Shown one piece after another: positions 7,569 through 16,439 of a DNA stretch of 64,000 nucleotides (the stretch's first letter is position 1; each line of letters opens with the position of its first letter). Under the pieces are notes generated by a model. That model did not search any database, was not told the origin of the DNA, and was given only the letters and a program-made list of their open reading frames with translations. The stretch lies in NCBI GenBank assembly GCA_035689345.1, contig DASSLR010000036.1, positions 1-64,000 of the forward strand. The letters are read 5' to 3'. The DNA comes from CF-118 sp035689345. GTDB taxonomy: Bacteria > Chloroflexota > Dormibacteria > Dormibacterales > Dormibacteraceae. A program made the position numbers and the translations under genes.

Positions 7569-8399
7569 TTAACGGCCGCTGGCCGCAAAGCTACGAAAGA
7601 TTGCCTCCCATTCCGCAAGGGTGAGCGTCTGCGGGCGCCGCTGCGGGTCGATGCCCGTATCGCGAAGACGAGCGGCGGCCTCCGTGCTCCCCCGGCCACT
7701 GATCCGTCCCAACGCTCCGCCGAGCTGCTTCCGGCGGAACTGGAAAGCGGCTTCCACGAATCGCAGGAAAGCATTCATGTCGTCGACATTCACCGCGGGT
7801 CGTTCACGCACCTCGAGCAGAACCAGGGCGGAGTCGACACGCGGAGGCGGTGTGAACGCGGACGCTGGAATCGTCATCGCGATTCGCGCTGTCGCGAATA
7901 CCTGCACCGCGACCGTCGAGAGGCTCGCGCTCGTGCTGGCGGTCCATCTCTCGGCGACCTCCTTCTGCACGACGAGGGAAAGGCGCTTCGGTCGCGGTTC
8001 AGGCTGCAACAGCTTTTCGATGAGAGCGCCGGTCAGGCTGTAGGGGATGTTGCCGGCGATGACCTGGCCCGCGATCGACGCGTCGTACGCGAGGATGTCG
8101 GCGTTGATCACCTCCACGTTCGCGAGCGGCGACACGACCTCGCGCAGCGCCGGGATCAAGGTCCGGTCGAGCTCGACGGCGCGCACCGTCCGCGCGTGCC
8201 TGGCCAGAGCGATGGTCAGCGTGCCGACCCCGGCGCCTACCTCGGTGACGTCGTCCTCGGGGGTGATGCCGGCAGCTTCGGCCACCGCGTCGCGGGCGCC
8301 AGGGTCGATCAGGAAGTTCTGACCCAGCCGGTGCTTCAACTGGATGCGGTGACGGCGCATGAGGTCGAACAGCTGGTCGGAGTCGGCCGGATCGATCAC
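7569..8399 (-). CDS. rsmA: 16S rRNA dimethyladenosine transferase
   Basis: RsmA (KsgA) dimethylates two adjacent adenines near the 3' end of 16S rRNA using S-adenosylmethionine. The 276-residue protein shows HRLGQNFLID (24-32), the SAM-binding GAGVGT (55-60), the acidic VELDRT, NADILAYD and the catalytic NIPY motif (117-120), followed by the PPPRVDSALV C-terminal signature. The start is GTG, directly adjacent to the tatD stop. The tatD-rsmA pairing is common in Gram-positive and related bacteria. Nothing is missing. Confidence 0.96.
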   Translation of the reverse strand: MIDPADSDQLFDLMRRHRIQLKHRLGQNFLIDPGARDAVAEAAGITPEDDVTEVGAGVGTLTIALARHARTVRAVELDRTLIPALREVVSPLANVEVINADILAYDASIAGQVIAGNIPYSLTGALIEKLLQPEPRPKRLSLVVQKEVAERWTASTSASLSTVAVQVFATARIAMTIPASAFTPPPRVDSALVLLEVRERPAVNVDDMNAFLRFVEAAFQFRRKQLGGALGRISGRGSTEAAARLRDTGIDPQRRPQTLTLAEWEAIFRSFAASGR

Positions 8400-9146
8400 T
8401 TACTTCATGCGGGTGAAGACTGACAGCGCGTTTTGAGTCTCGAGCTCGCCGAGCTCGTCGAGGCTGACCCCGCGCAGCTCCGCCGCCAGCTCCGCCGTGT
8501 CCAGCAGATACGCGGGCCGGTTCGGCATGCCCATCCGTTTGTGCGAGTTGCCGAAAGGCGAGTCCGTCTCGAGCAGGAGCCGGTCGGCTGGGCACTTCCT
8601 TACCACGTCGCGCAGCTCGTGGCGGCTGGGCCGAGTGATGAGGCCCGCGAAGGAAAGGTGGAAGCCGAGGTCGAGCAACCGCTGGGCGTCCTCCCATCCG
8701 AGGGCGAAGTAGTGCATGACGCCGCGCAGCCCGGCGTGAGCGGCGATCAGTTGCGCAACCTCGGCGGTCGCGCCTCGGTTGTGAATCGAGACCGGCAGGT
8801 CGAGCTCGATCGCCAGCGCAAACAGCGAGTCGAGGCGTGACATCTGCTCCCGGCGCTCGACCGTGCCGTGCTCGAAGTCGAGGCCGACCTCGCCAATGGC
8901 CACGACTCTCGGGTTCGCAGCCAGCGCGCGAATCGCCTCCAGGTCGGGAGTCGCCTCCTCCGTCGGGTAGTGGCCGGCGGCGGCCCAGACCTCGTCGTGG
9001 GCTTCGGCGAGCTCGATGCTCCGCCGGTTCGTGGCCAGATCGACGCCGACTGCGATCATGCGGGTGACGCCGGCCTCGGCCGCCTGCTTCACGACTTCAG
9101 CTGCGTCTCCCAGCTCCTCGAGGTGGAGATGGGTGTCTACGAAGAT
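8400..9146 (-). CDS. tatD: TatD family metal-dependent hydrolase (no canonical start)
   Basis: TatD proteins are TIM-barrel, metal-dependent nucleases/hydrolases. The 248-residue product starts with the metal-binding DTHLHLEE (H6, H8), then VVAIGEVGLDFE, SIHNRG, GVMHYFALGW and LLLETDSPF, ending at normal family length. No ATG or GTG occurs near the family N-terminus. The nearest canonical in-frame start is a TTG at 9234-9236, 30 codons upstream inside metG, giving a non-homologous Arg/Ala-rich extension. ATC at 9144-9146 begins exactly at the domain and has AGAGGA six bases before it, so I use it; this is inference. The start overlaps the metG stop, implying coupled translation. Confidence 0.85.
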   Translation of the reverse strand: MFVDTHLHLEELGDAAEVVKQAAEAGVTRMIAVGVDLATNRRSIELAEAHDEVWAAAGHYPTEEATPDLEAIRALAANPRVVAIGEVGLDFEHGTVERREQMSRLDSLFALAIELDLPVSIHNRGATAEVAQLIAAHAGLRGVMHYFALGWEDAQRLLDLGFHLSFAGLITRPSRHELRDVVRKCPADRLLLETDSPFGNSHKRMGMPNRPAYLLDTAELAAELRGVSLDELGELETQNALSVFTRMK

Positions 9147-10870
9147 GCGGCTTCCTCTTCGACCGGGTCGAGGCGCTTGAAGAGCGCGACCGGCTCGGGC
9201 AGCTTGCGCCCGGCCTCGAGCCGGGAGGGCGCCCAACGATCGACAGGGTCGCCGTAATCGCCGGTGAGCACCCTGTGGCTCGCGCCATCTTCCGCATGCT
9301 CGCGCACGTCCGGCTGAGGCGCGATCACGTCCTCGTAGCCGAGCATCGCGTGCAACCGCTGCGAGGAGAACGGCAGGAACGGCGTGAGCATCGTCTTCAG
9401 GTTGTCCACGCATCGCAGGGCGACGTACAGGACGGTGCCCGCGCGCTCCCGATCCTTCTTGATGGTGTGCCATGGCTGTTCCGTGCCGAGATAGACGTTG
9501 ACCTTCGAGGCCATGCCCATCGCGAGCTTGAGGGCGTTCTGGAACCTCGCCTGCTCCAGCTGGACTTCGACCTCCGCCAGCGCCGCCTCGCTTTCCTCGA
9601 TCAATGAGTGGTCGGTAGCGGTCAGCGGACCCGGTTTGGGCACCTCTCCGAAGTTCCGATGCGCGTTGACGAGCGTGCGGTGCACGAGGTTGCCCCACGT
9701 TGCCACGAGCTCGTCGTTGTTCCGGCGCACGAACTCGTCCCACGTGAAGTCGGTGTCCTGGTTCTCAGGCCCGGCGATCATGAGGTAGTAGCGCAGCGCG
9801 TCGGCGTCGTATCGATCGAGGAAATCGCCGACGAAGATGATCTGGCCACCACGGCTCGTGGAGAGCTTCTTGCCGCCCATGTTCAGGTACTCGGAGGCGA
9901 CGATTTCGTCGGGCAGCTCGAGGTTGCCGGCGCCCATCAGGATCGCGGGCCACAGCACGGTGTGAAACGTGATGTTGTCCTTGCCCATCACGTAGTAGGA
10001 CCACGACTCAGGGTTCTCCCACCACTCCTTCCACGCATCGGGCTCGCCGCGCTGCACCGCCCACTCGATCGACGCCGACAGGTAACCGATGACGGCGTCG
10101 AACCACACGTAGATCTTCTTGTGCGGGTTGTCCTCCCACTCCGGCAGCGGCACGGGCACGCCCCAGTCGAGGTCGCGCGTGATGGCGCGCTGCTTGAGGT
10201 TGCGCACGAACTCGAGCGAGTACTTGCGCACGTTCGGCCGCCAGTTGTCGTGGGACTGGATCCATTCCGACAGCTGCGTGCCGAATGCCGGGAGGTCGAA
10301 GAAGAAGTGCTCCGTCTCCCGGAACTCGACTGGCGCGTCGCTGCCCCGTTGGTGCGGGTTGATGAGGTCGGTCGGATCCAGCTGGTTGCCGCAGTTGTCG
10401 CACTGGTCGCCGCGCGCGTCGGGGAAGCCGCAGATCGGGCACTTGCCTTCGATATAGCGGTCGGGCAAGGTGCGCCCGCTCGCGGGGTCGAACGCGCCCA
10501 TCTGTGCCTTCTTGACGAGGTATCCCTTTTCGTACAGCTTCAGGAAAAGGTCCTGCGTGACGCGGTAGTGGTTGCGAGTCGTCGTGCGCGTGAAGATGTC
10601 GTACGTCATGCCGAGGCGGCGGAGGTCCTCGACGATGATCGCGTTGTTCTGGTCGACGAACTCCTGCGGGGCGATGCCCTTCTTGTCCGCTTCGTAGGTG
10701 ATGGGCGTGCCGTGCTCGTCGGTGCCGCTGGCCATCAGCACGCGCGAACCGCGCAGGCGCTCGAAGCGGGCGAGCACGTCGGCCGGCACGGCGAAGCCGG
10801 CCACGTGACCGATGTGGCGAGGTCCGTTGGCGTAAGGCCACGCGGGAGCGACGAGGACTGTTCTAGGCAC
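9137..10870 (-). CDS. metG: Methionyl-tRNA synthetase
   Basis: MetRS charges initiator and elongator tRNA-Met. The 577-residue class I synthetase has the HIGH motif (H19-IGH22), a zinc knuckle C144-x2-C147...C157-x2-C160, and the KMSKS loop as KLSTS (335-339), a variant common in actinobacterial-type enzymes. The C-terminal helical anticodon-binding domain follows. There is no C-terminal tRNA-binding (Trbp111) domain. Starts at GTG and overlaps the rsmI stop by eight bases; its own 3' end overlaps the start of tatD. Confidence 0.97.
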   Translation of the reverse strand: MPRTVLVAPAWPYANGPRHIGHVAGFAVPADVLARFERLRGSRVLMASGTDEHGTPITYEADKKGIAPQEFVDQNNAIIVEDLRRLGMTYDIFTRTTTRNHYRVTQDLFLKLYEKGYLVKKAQMGAFDPASGRTLPDRYIEGKCPICGFPDARGDQCDNCGNQLDPTDLINPHQRGSDAPVEFRETEHFFFDLPAFGTQLSEWIQSHDNWRPNVRKYSLEFVRNLKQRAITRDLDWGVPVPLPEWEDNPHKKIYVWFDAVIGYLSASIEWAVQRGEPDAWKEWWENPESWSYYVMGKDNITFHTVLWPAILMGAGNLELPDEIVASEYLNMGGKKLSTSRGGQIIFVGDFLDRYDADALRYYLMIAGPENQDTDFTWDEFVRRNNDELVATWGNLVHRTLVNAHRNFGEVPKPGPLTATDHSLIEESEAALAEVEVQLEQARFQNALKLAMGMASKVNVYLGTEQPWHTIKKDRERAGTVLYVALRCVDNLKTMLTPFLPFSSQRLHAMLGYEDVIAPQPDVREHAEDGASHRVLTGDYGDPVDRWAPSRLEAGRKLPEPVALFKRLDPVEEEAASS

Positions 10871-11525
10871 CGGAGATCACAATCGTAAATTCGCCGCGCG
10901 CCCGATCACCGAGGGCCGCCAGCACCTCCGACGCGGTGCCGCGCATGACCTCCTCATGCACCTTGGTGAGCTCGCGCGTCACGGTGAGGCCGCGATCGGG
11001 CAGCGACTCGGCGATCAGGGCCAGCGACTTGCGAATGCGATAGGGCGATTCGAAGGCGACGGCCGGTCGCGGGTCGGCGCGCAACGATTCGAGCCAGCGC
11101 CTCATCTCCCCGGGCTTGCGCGGCAGATAACCGTGAAATGAGAAGCCGGGTCCGCCATATCCGGCGATCGATAGAGCCGCGGTGACCGCGCTCGGACCTG
11201 GAATGGGCACGACCCTGTGACCCGCCGCCCACGCGGCGGTGACGAGCGCCTGGCCTGGATCGGAGATCGTCGGCGTGCCGGCGTCGCTCACCAGGGCGAC
11301 GTCGCCCTCGTCCAGGGCGGCCATCACTCTGGGCAGGCCCCGGCGTTCGACCGGCGCGCGGTAGCTGATCAGCGGTTTCCGGATGCCGTGGCGCGCCAGC
11401 AGGCGCGCGGTCACGCGCGTGTCCTCGGCCGCGATCGCGCTCACGTCTCCAAGGACTCGAAGGGCCCGACCGCTCACGTCCTCGAGGTTGCCGATTGGTG
11501 TTCCGATGACGAAGAGGCGACTCAC
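10863..11525 (-). CDS. rsmI: 16S rRNA 2'-O-ribose C1402 methyltransferase
   Basis: RsmI methylates the ribose of C1402 in 16S rRNA. With a GTG start at 11523-11525 the 220-residue protein begins SRLFVIGTPIGNLEDVSGRAL, the conserved family start, and has AAEDTRVTARLL, SYRAP, LVSDAGTPTISDPG and PIPGPSAVTAALS, all diagnostic. The open frame continues 40 codons upstream into a Pro/Arg-rich non-homologous stretch, including an ATG at 11565-11567, which I reject as start. It heads the operon to metG, tatD, rsmA and the MFS gene. Confidence 0.95.
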   Translation of the reverse strand: MSRLFVIGTPIGNLEDVSGRALRVLGDVSAIAAEDTRVTARLLARHGIRKPLISYRAPVERRGLPRVMAALDEGDVALVSDAGTPTISDPGQALVTAAWAAGHRVVPIPGPSAVTAALSIAGYGGPGFSFHGYLPRKPGEMRRWLESLRADPRPAVAFESPYRIRKSLALIAESLPDRGLTVTRELTKVHEEVMRGTASEVLAALGDRARGEFTIVISGA

Positions 11526-11546
11526 CGTTTCTAGCGTCGCAGGGTT

Positions 11547-11565
11547 GGCTCGGCTTCGCCGAGCC
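11547..11565. promoter_or_regulatory. 8-bp hairpin in the rsmI leader
   Basis: GGCTCGGC (11547-11554) and GCCGAGCC (11558-11565) form a perfect stem with a TTC loop between dinG and rsmI. It lies 22 bases before the rsmI start and may belong to its leader or to the dinG 3' end. Confidence 0.4.
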
Positions 11566-11617
11566 ATGGCTCTGCGTTGCGGTGTCGCCCACGCGTGGTC
11601 AGGCGCCGGGGGGTTCT

Positions 11618-11642
11618 CACAAGGGGGCCTGCCCCCCTTGTG
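11618..11642 (-). terminator. 10-bp hairpin after dinG
   Basis: CACAAGGGGG (11618-11627) and CCCCCTTGTG (11633-11642) form a perfect stem with a five-base loop, beginning three bases after the dinG stop. It is placed as a dinG terminator, although no T-run follows on the minus strand. Confidence 0.55.
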
Positions 11643-11645
11643 CAA

Positions 11646-14357
11646 TCAACCTAACCAGGTCGCTACCTGGTCGGCGATCTCGGAGGCGGGGCCGACGAAA
11701 CGTGACGCCGGGGGCAGCACCTCGAGGAACGCGCGACCGTAGTCGCGGCCGAGGATGCGATGGTCGAGAATCACGACCGCGCCGCGGTCCGTGGACGTGC
11801 GTATGAGGCGGCCGAACCCCTGCTTGAGGCGCAACGCGGCCTGCGGCAGCGCGAGCTGGGCGAACGAGTCGCGCAGCTGCTCGGCGCGGGCGGCGAAGAC
11901 GGGCTCGGTCGGCACGGCGAACGGCAGACGCACCACGATCACGCAGCTCAAGCGGTCGCCCGGCACGTCGATGCCCTCCCAGAACGTCGAGGTGCCGAGG
12001 AGCAGGGTGCGGTCGGTCTCCTGGAACGACTTGAGCAGCTGCCGGCGCTGGCCGTCGATGCCCTGACCGAGGATCAGCAGCTCGTCGAGGTCAACTCGGT
12101 GCTTTAGGGCGGTGTGCACGTCACGCAGCTGGCGGTGCGACGTGAACAGCACGAGGGTGCGGCCTCCGACCCGCTGCGCCGTCTGCGCGACTACGTCTTC
12201 GACGGCGACGTCGAAGTCCTCGTCCTCCGGCAATGGAAAATCGGAGGGCAGGCACACCAGGGCCTGGTGGTAGAAGTCGAACGGCGACGGCAGCACGAGC
12301 TCTTCGACGTTCTCGCCGAGTCCGATGCGCGAGCGGAAGTAATCGAACGTGCCGCCCACGGTGAGCGTGGCCGAGGTGAAGACGATGGAGCGGCGCTCCG
12401 CGTACACGCGGTCGCGCAGCAGGTTGCCGACGTTCAGCGGCGCCGAGCGAAGAAGCACCGTGTCGTCCCTCTGCGTCAACGCGAACCAGTACACGCGGTT
12501 CGGGTGCGGTGTGTTGAGCGCCTCGCCGATCAGGAGCAGTGCCGCCAGGAGCCGTCCGCGGATGATCTCCAGCTCACGCACGCCCTGGTCGGGTTCATCC
12601 CCGCCGAGCCAGTCGCGAGCCTGGTTGACCGCGGCGCGCAGCGCCGCTTCGAGCGCGGCCAGCGCGGTGGCGGCGTTCTCGCCCGCGAGGGCGACGCCGG
12701 CCCACGCCGGGTCGTCGCGGAGCTGCGACGTAAGGCGAAGCGATTCCTCTCTTCGCTCGCCGTCGCTCAGCCGCGCGAGGACGAAATCGGTCGCGATCGC
12801 GAACAGGTCGTGCACGCGCGTCCGCGCCGTGTGGGCCAGGGAGATCGCGTTATCGAGGTCACCGCCGGCCGCTCCCAGTCGCGGCTGGGCGCGCAGCTCT
12901 TCGAGCAGCCCGCCGCCCGAGGCGGCCAGGCGGTCCAGCAGCGCCTCCAGCGCCGGCCCGTCGGCCTCCTGGCGCAATCCCTGCGTCGCGGACTCCTCGA
13001 GGTGATGGGCCTCGTCGACGATGAGGTGGTCGTACTCCGGCAGCAGGCCGCCGCCCACCTCGGCATCGGCCAGGAGGAGCGCGTGGTTGACGACGACGAG
13101 GTCGGATGCCTCGGCCTCGGCGCGCGCGCGATGCACGTAGCAGTCCTCGGCGGTGCAGCGCACGCCGACGCAGTCGAGTGGGTCGGACGCGATGTGCGTC
13201 CACAGCAGCTCCTCCCGACCCTGCAGGCGGAGCTCCGAGCGATCGCCGCTCTCGGTGGTGTGCAGCCAGACGAGCACCTTCAGCTTGAAGCGCAGCTCTT
13301 CGGCGGTCTCGCACGGCTCGCCGAGATAGCGGCGCCAGCGCCGTAGCGAGATGTAGTTCGAACGTCCCTTGAGGAGGCAGGCCTTGAAGGTCCACGGCAG
13401 CTGCGAGAGGCCGGGCAGGTCCTTGGTCATCAGCTGCTCCTGCAGCGTGTGCGTGTGTGTCGAGACCACCACGCGCTCCTTGTGTCGCACGGCGCGGGCG
13501 AGCGACGGCAGCAGGTACGCAAGGCTCTTGCCGGTGCCCGTGCCCGCCTCGACCAGCAGCGTCCCGCCGCGCGCCTGGATCTGCCCTACCGCGAGCAGCA
13601 TCTGGAGCTGCGGCTCGCGATGCTCGTAGCCGGGCAGCGTGCCGGCGAGGGCACCTTCCGGTGACAGCATGGCCGCCATCTCGTGCGGATCGTCCGGCGG
13701 CGCCGCCGCGCCGTCCCGCTGCACCGTCCGCCGCCCCCTGCTGACAGGCAGTGCCGGGGTTTCAGGGTTGGGCGCGGTCAGCGCGTCCGCGAAGAAGCGC
13801 GCCAGCGCCCAGCCATAGGGCGCGACCAGGGCGAGCATCGACTCTTTCAGCCCCTCGTCGAGAGCGGCGGCATCCTCGCGCAGGCGCAGCAACAGCTGGC
13901 GTGTCGCGTCGGCGTCATCGAGCGCGCGGTGCGGCCGCGGCTGCGAGAAGCCGAGCTCGGTGGCGAGCAGCGGCAGGCTGTGACTCGCGGCCGCGGGCAT
14001 GAGGATGCGGGCCACGTCGAGCGTGTCGAGGATGTCGGACTCCGAGTCCCACAATCCGGACGCCGAGAGGAACTCCAGGTCGAGGCGGGCACCATGTCCC
14101 ACCGGCTGCCGGCCGCCGATGAAATCGATCAGCTCCCTCACGGCCGACTCCTCCGTCGCGGCGCCGCGGAGGTCGGCCTGGGTGATGCCCGTGAGCCGGG
14201 CGACCGCTTCCGGAAGCGGACGCTGCGGGTCGACGAGGCGTTCGAGGGTCGCCAGCGTGCGATCGGGAGTGAACGCCACGGCGCCCACTTCGATGACTCG
14301 ATCGCGGGCCGGATCGAGACCGGTGGTCTCGAGGTCGAGGGCTACGTACTCCGGCAC
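11646..14357 (-). CDS. dinG: DinG-type helicase with N-terminal DEDD exonuclease
   Basis: This is a 903-residue fusion of a DEDDh 3'-5' exonuclease and an XPD/DinG-family superfamily 2 helicase. The exonuclease (about 1-170) shows D8-L-E10 (LDLETTG) and HRALDDADATRQLL. The helicase has a Walker A (EAGTGTGKS, around 270-278), THTHTLQEQL and a DEAH box (IVDEAHH, around 445). Four cysteines, one near 326 (KACLLKG) and three spaced by five (DCVGVRCTAEDC, around 394-404), match the iron-sulfur ligands of E. coli DinG. Firmicute DinG proteins that also carry the exonuclease typically lack these cysteines. Starts at GTG with TAGAAT eight bases upstream. Probable role: unwinding or trimming of damaged or R-loop-containing DNA. 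Confidence 0.93.
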   Translation of the reverse strand: MPEYVALDLETTGLDPARDRVIEVGAVAFTPDRTLATLERLVDPQRPLPEAVARLTGITQADLRGAATEESAVRELIDFIGGRQPVGHGARLDLEFLSASGLWDSESDILDTLDVARILMPAAASHSLPLLATELGFSQPRPHRALDDADATRQLLLRLREDAAALDEGLKESMLALVAPYGWALARFFADALTAPNPETPALPVSRGRRTVQRDGAAAPPDDPHEMAAMLSPEGALAGTLPGYEHREPQLQMLLAVGQIQARGGTLLVEAGTGTGKSLAYLLPSLARAVRHKERVVVSTHTHTLQEQLMTKDLPGLSQLPWTFKACLLKGRSNYISLRRWRRYLGEPCETAEELRFKLKVLVWLHTTESGDRSELRLQGREELLWTHIASDPLDCVGVRCTAEDCYVHRARAEAEASDLVVVNHALLLADAEVGGGLLPEYDHLIVDEAHHLEESATQGLRQEADGPALEALLDRLAASGGGLLEELRAQPRLGAAGGDLDNAISLAHTARTRVHDLFAIATDFVLARLSDGERREESLRLTSQLRDDPAWAGVALAGENAATALAALEAALRAAVNQARDWLGGDEPDQGVRELEIIRGRLLAALLLIGEALNTPHPNRVYWFALTQRDDTVLLRSAPLNVGNLLRDRVYAERRSIVFTSATLTVGGTFDYFRSRIGLGENVEELVLPSPFDFYHQALVCLPSDFPLPEDEDFDVAVEDVVAQTAQRVGGRTLVLFTSHRQLRDVHTALKHRVDLDELLILGQGIDGQRRQLLKSFQETDRTLLLGTSTFWEGIDVPGDRLSCVIVVRLPFAVPTEPVFAARAEQLRDSFAQLALPQAALRLKQGFGRLIRTSTDRGAVVILDHRILGRDYGRAFLEVLPPASRFVGPASEIADQVATWLG

Positions 14358-14365
14358 CGGTGGGG

Positions 14366-14371
14366 ATTCTA
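14366..14371 (-). promoter_or_regulatory. -10 box (TAGAAT) of dinG
   Basis: TAGAAT lies eight bases before the dinG GTG, so the transcript would be nearly leaderless; no Shine-Dalgarno is present. TTAATG about 18 bases upstream is a weak -35 candidate. Confidence 0.55.
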
Positions 14372-14432
14372 CGGGCGGGCGCGGGGCGTCATTAACAGGG
14401 TCTTAACGGGGGTTGGGGTGAGTCCCGATTGG

Positions 14433-14438
14433 TATATT
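14433..14438 (+). promoter_or_regulatory. -10 box (TATATT) of the AAA+ ATPase gene
   Basis: TATATT lies seven bases before the GTG at 14446, the classical spacing for a leaderless mRNA starting at the initiation codon. There is no Shine-Dalgarno. It is divergent from the dinG promoter in the same 88-bp spacer. Confidence 0.6.
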
Positions 14439-14445
14439 TGCGCGC

Positions 14446-15756
14446 GTGGTAACGGGCGCCATCGAGGCTCCGCACCGACTCGAGGACCTGCACGTACGTC
14501 GAGACCTGGTCGCGAGCCTGCTCCTGCGCACACTTGCCTTCGCGGACCAGCTGAGCGGCGCCGCCATCGAGACGCGCCTCGGCCTGCCCTTCGAGACGCT
14601 GCAGCCGATCATCGAGGAGTTCCAGAAGGCCCAGCTCATGGACACCATGGGCTTCTCCAACGAGCCCGGCCTCGAAGGACGGCCGATACCGGTGCGCATG
14701 AGCTACACGGTTTCGTCGGCGGGCCGGCAGCGTGCGGCCGAGATGTCATCGGTGCAGACGCGATACCTGGGCCCCTGCCCCATCAACTTCGACGACTACC
14801 TCACGCTCATCCGCTCGCAGGTCACCGGCAAGGCCAACGTCACCGACGCGGCGCTCAAGCGCGCGCTCGGCCAGCTCGAGCTCGAGCAGCACGTCATCGA
14901 TCAGATCGGCGGCGCGATGGTGTCGCGGGCTTCGCTCTTCATCTTCGGAGCGCCTGGTAACGGCAAGAGCACCATCACCGAGCGCATGGCGCTCCTGATG
15001 GGCGCGCCGATCGAGATCCCTCACGCCGTCGCGATCGGCGACGAGATCATCCGCGTCATCGACCCGGTCTACCACAAGATCGCCGAAGGCGACCAGCCCA
15101 TCGACCGCCGCCTGGTCAAGGTCGAGCGACCGGTCGTGGTGGCCGGCGGTGAGCTGAAGCTCGAGCAGCTCGACCTCACGTACGACACGGCCAACCGGTA
15201 CTACGAAGCTCCGCTGCAGTGGAAGGCCAATGCGGGCGTGTTCGTGATCGACGACTTCGGCCGCCAGGAAGTGCCGCCGATGCGCCTCCTGAACCGCTTC
15301 ATCGTCCCGATGGAGAAGAAGGTCGACTACCTCGACCTCTCGGCGTCGGGCCGCAAGATCGAGCTGCCGTTCCTGTGCCAGGTGGTCTTCTCCACCAATC
15401 TCTCGCCCACCGAGCTCGTCGACGAGGCCTTCCTGCGCCGCATGGCGTACAAGATCGGCGTCGGCAACCCGTCGCCGGAAGCTTTCGGCCGCATCCTGAA
15501 GTACGAGTGCGAGCGGCAGGGCGTCGCGTTCGACCCGAACGCGGTCACGTACCTGCTGCACACGCTGTACGGCAAGAAGCCGCTGCGCGGCTCGCACCCG
15601 CGATCGCTCGTCGCGCGGCTCGTCGACCTGGCGAACTACCGCCAGGAGTCGCCGCGTCTGACCCCGCAGACGTTGAAGGAGGCGTTCGACGCCTGCTTCA
15701 ACCCCGCGCTCGGCTCCGTCACCGAGGACGACTGGGCTAGACCCCAGGTCACCTAG
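14446..15756 (+). CDS. AAA+ ATPase with N-terminal winged-helix-like domain
   Basis: This is a 436-residue ATPase of unknown function. Residues about 15-100 look like a winged-helix domain (LLLRTLAFADQLSGAAIETRLGL; MSYTVSSAGRQRAAEM). The AAA+ core has Walker A GAPGNGKS (about 168-175), Walker B VFVIDDFG (about 265-272), a sensor-like VVFSTNL and an arginine-rich LRRMAYKI segment, then a helical lid. I know similar uncharacterised ATPases in Chloroflexi and Myxococcota; no defined partner is visible here. It starts at GTG with a leaderless-type promoter, divergent from dinG. Its TAG stop shares the palindrome CTAG with the stop of convergent plsC. Candidate roles are a MoxR-like chaperone or a regulator; not resolved. 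Confidence 0.8.
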   Translation: MVTGAIEAPHRLEDLHVRRDLVASLLLRTLAFADQLSGAAIETRLGLPFETLQPIIEEFQKAQLMDTMGFSNEPGLEGRPIPVRMSYTVSSAGRQRAAEMSSVQTRYLGPCPINFDDYLTLIRSQVTGKANVTDAALKRALGQLELEQHVIDQIGGAMVSRASLFIFGAPGNGKSTITERMALLMGAPIEIPHAVAIGDEIIRVIDPVYHKIAEGDQPIDRRLVKVERPVVVAGGELKLEQLDLTYDTANRYYEAPLQWKANAGVFVIDDFGRQEVPPMRLLNRFIVPMEKKVDYLDLSASGRKIELPFLCQVVFSTNLSPTELVDEAFLRRMAYKIGVGNPSPEAFGRILKYECERQGVAFDPNAVTYLLHTLYGKKPLRGSHPRSLVARLVDLANYRQESPRLTPQTLKEAFDACFNPALGSVTEDDWARPQVT

Positions 15757-16439
15757 AGCGGCGTAGCGACTCCGTCGAGTCGATTGCGTTGCGCGTCCAG
15801 GTCGCTGAACTCTCCGCGCATGTCCGCGGGCAGCAGTTCGGCGATGCGGACCATGATCGCGTCCGACGCCTCCTGGTGGCTGACCTTCGTGCCGTCGGGT
15901 CTTTTGGCGGCGACGCGAAACGGCTTGCCGAACGTCATCGACGCCCTGGCGCGTCGCGGAAACCGGGCACCTTTGGGCATCACAGCACGCGTCCCGGTGA
16001 GCGCGACCGGCACGACCGCGCACTCGGACTTCTGCGCGATGAATCCGGCGCCAGGCTCGGGCTTGACCAGCACACCGTTGGGGGTGCGCGTCCCCTCCGG
16101 ATAGATCAGCAGCGCGTGGCCGTCACGCAGGAGCTCGAATGAGCGTTTCAAGGCCGCGCGGTCGGCGGTATGCCGCACCACGGGAAACGACTGGTACCAC
16201 CTGAAGAGCCAGGCCATCTTCGTGCGGAAGTACTCGGACTTGGCCAGGCTCCAGACATCCGTGCGCGGCGTGAAGGCCGGCACCAGCGGTGGGTCCACGG
16301 TGCCCGCGTGATTGGGGCACACGAGCAATGCCCCGGTGCGGGGTACGTTCTCGAGGCCGTTCAAGGTGAAGAGGCCGCCGACCAACAGGCCGCGCGTGAG
16401 CGTGCGCATGATCCACGTCAGGAAGCGATACCTGATCAT
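15753..16439 (-). CDS. plsC: 1-acyl-sn-glycerol-3-phosphate acyltransferase
   Basis: PlsC acylates lysophosphatidic acid to phosphatidic acid at the cytoplasmic membrane. The 228-residue protein has an N-terminal hydrophobic helix, the catalytic NHAGTVD (NHx4D) motif, an FPVVR-type motif II, YPEGTRT motif III and a PVALTG motif IV. The ATG overlaps the cmk stop (ATGA), fixing the start and excluding the longer frame-extended ORF. It is the last gene of the alaS-to-plsC run. A cmk-plsC pair is common in Gram-positive bacteria. Its stop shares CTAG with the convergent ATPase gene. Confidence 0.94.
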   Translation of the reverse strand: MIRYRFLTWIMRTLTRGLLVGGLFTLNGLENVPRTGALLVCPNHAGTVDPPLVPAFTPRTDVWSLAKSEYFRTKMAWLFRWYQSFPVVRHTADRAALKRSFELLRDGHALLIYPEGTRTPNGVLVKPEPGAGFIAQKSECAVVPVALTGTRAVMPKGARFPRRARASMTFGKPFRVAAKRPDGTKVSHQEASDAIMVRIAELLPADMRGEFSDLDAQRNRLDGVATPL

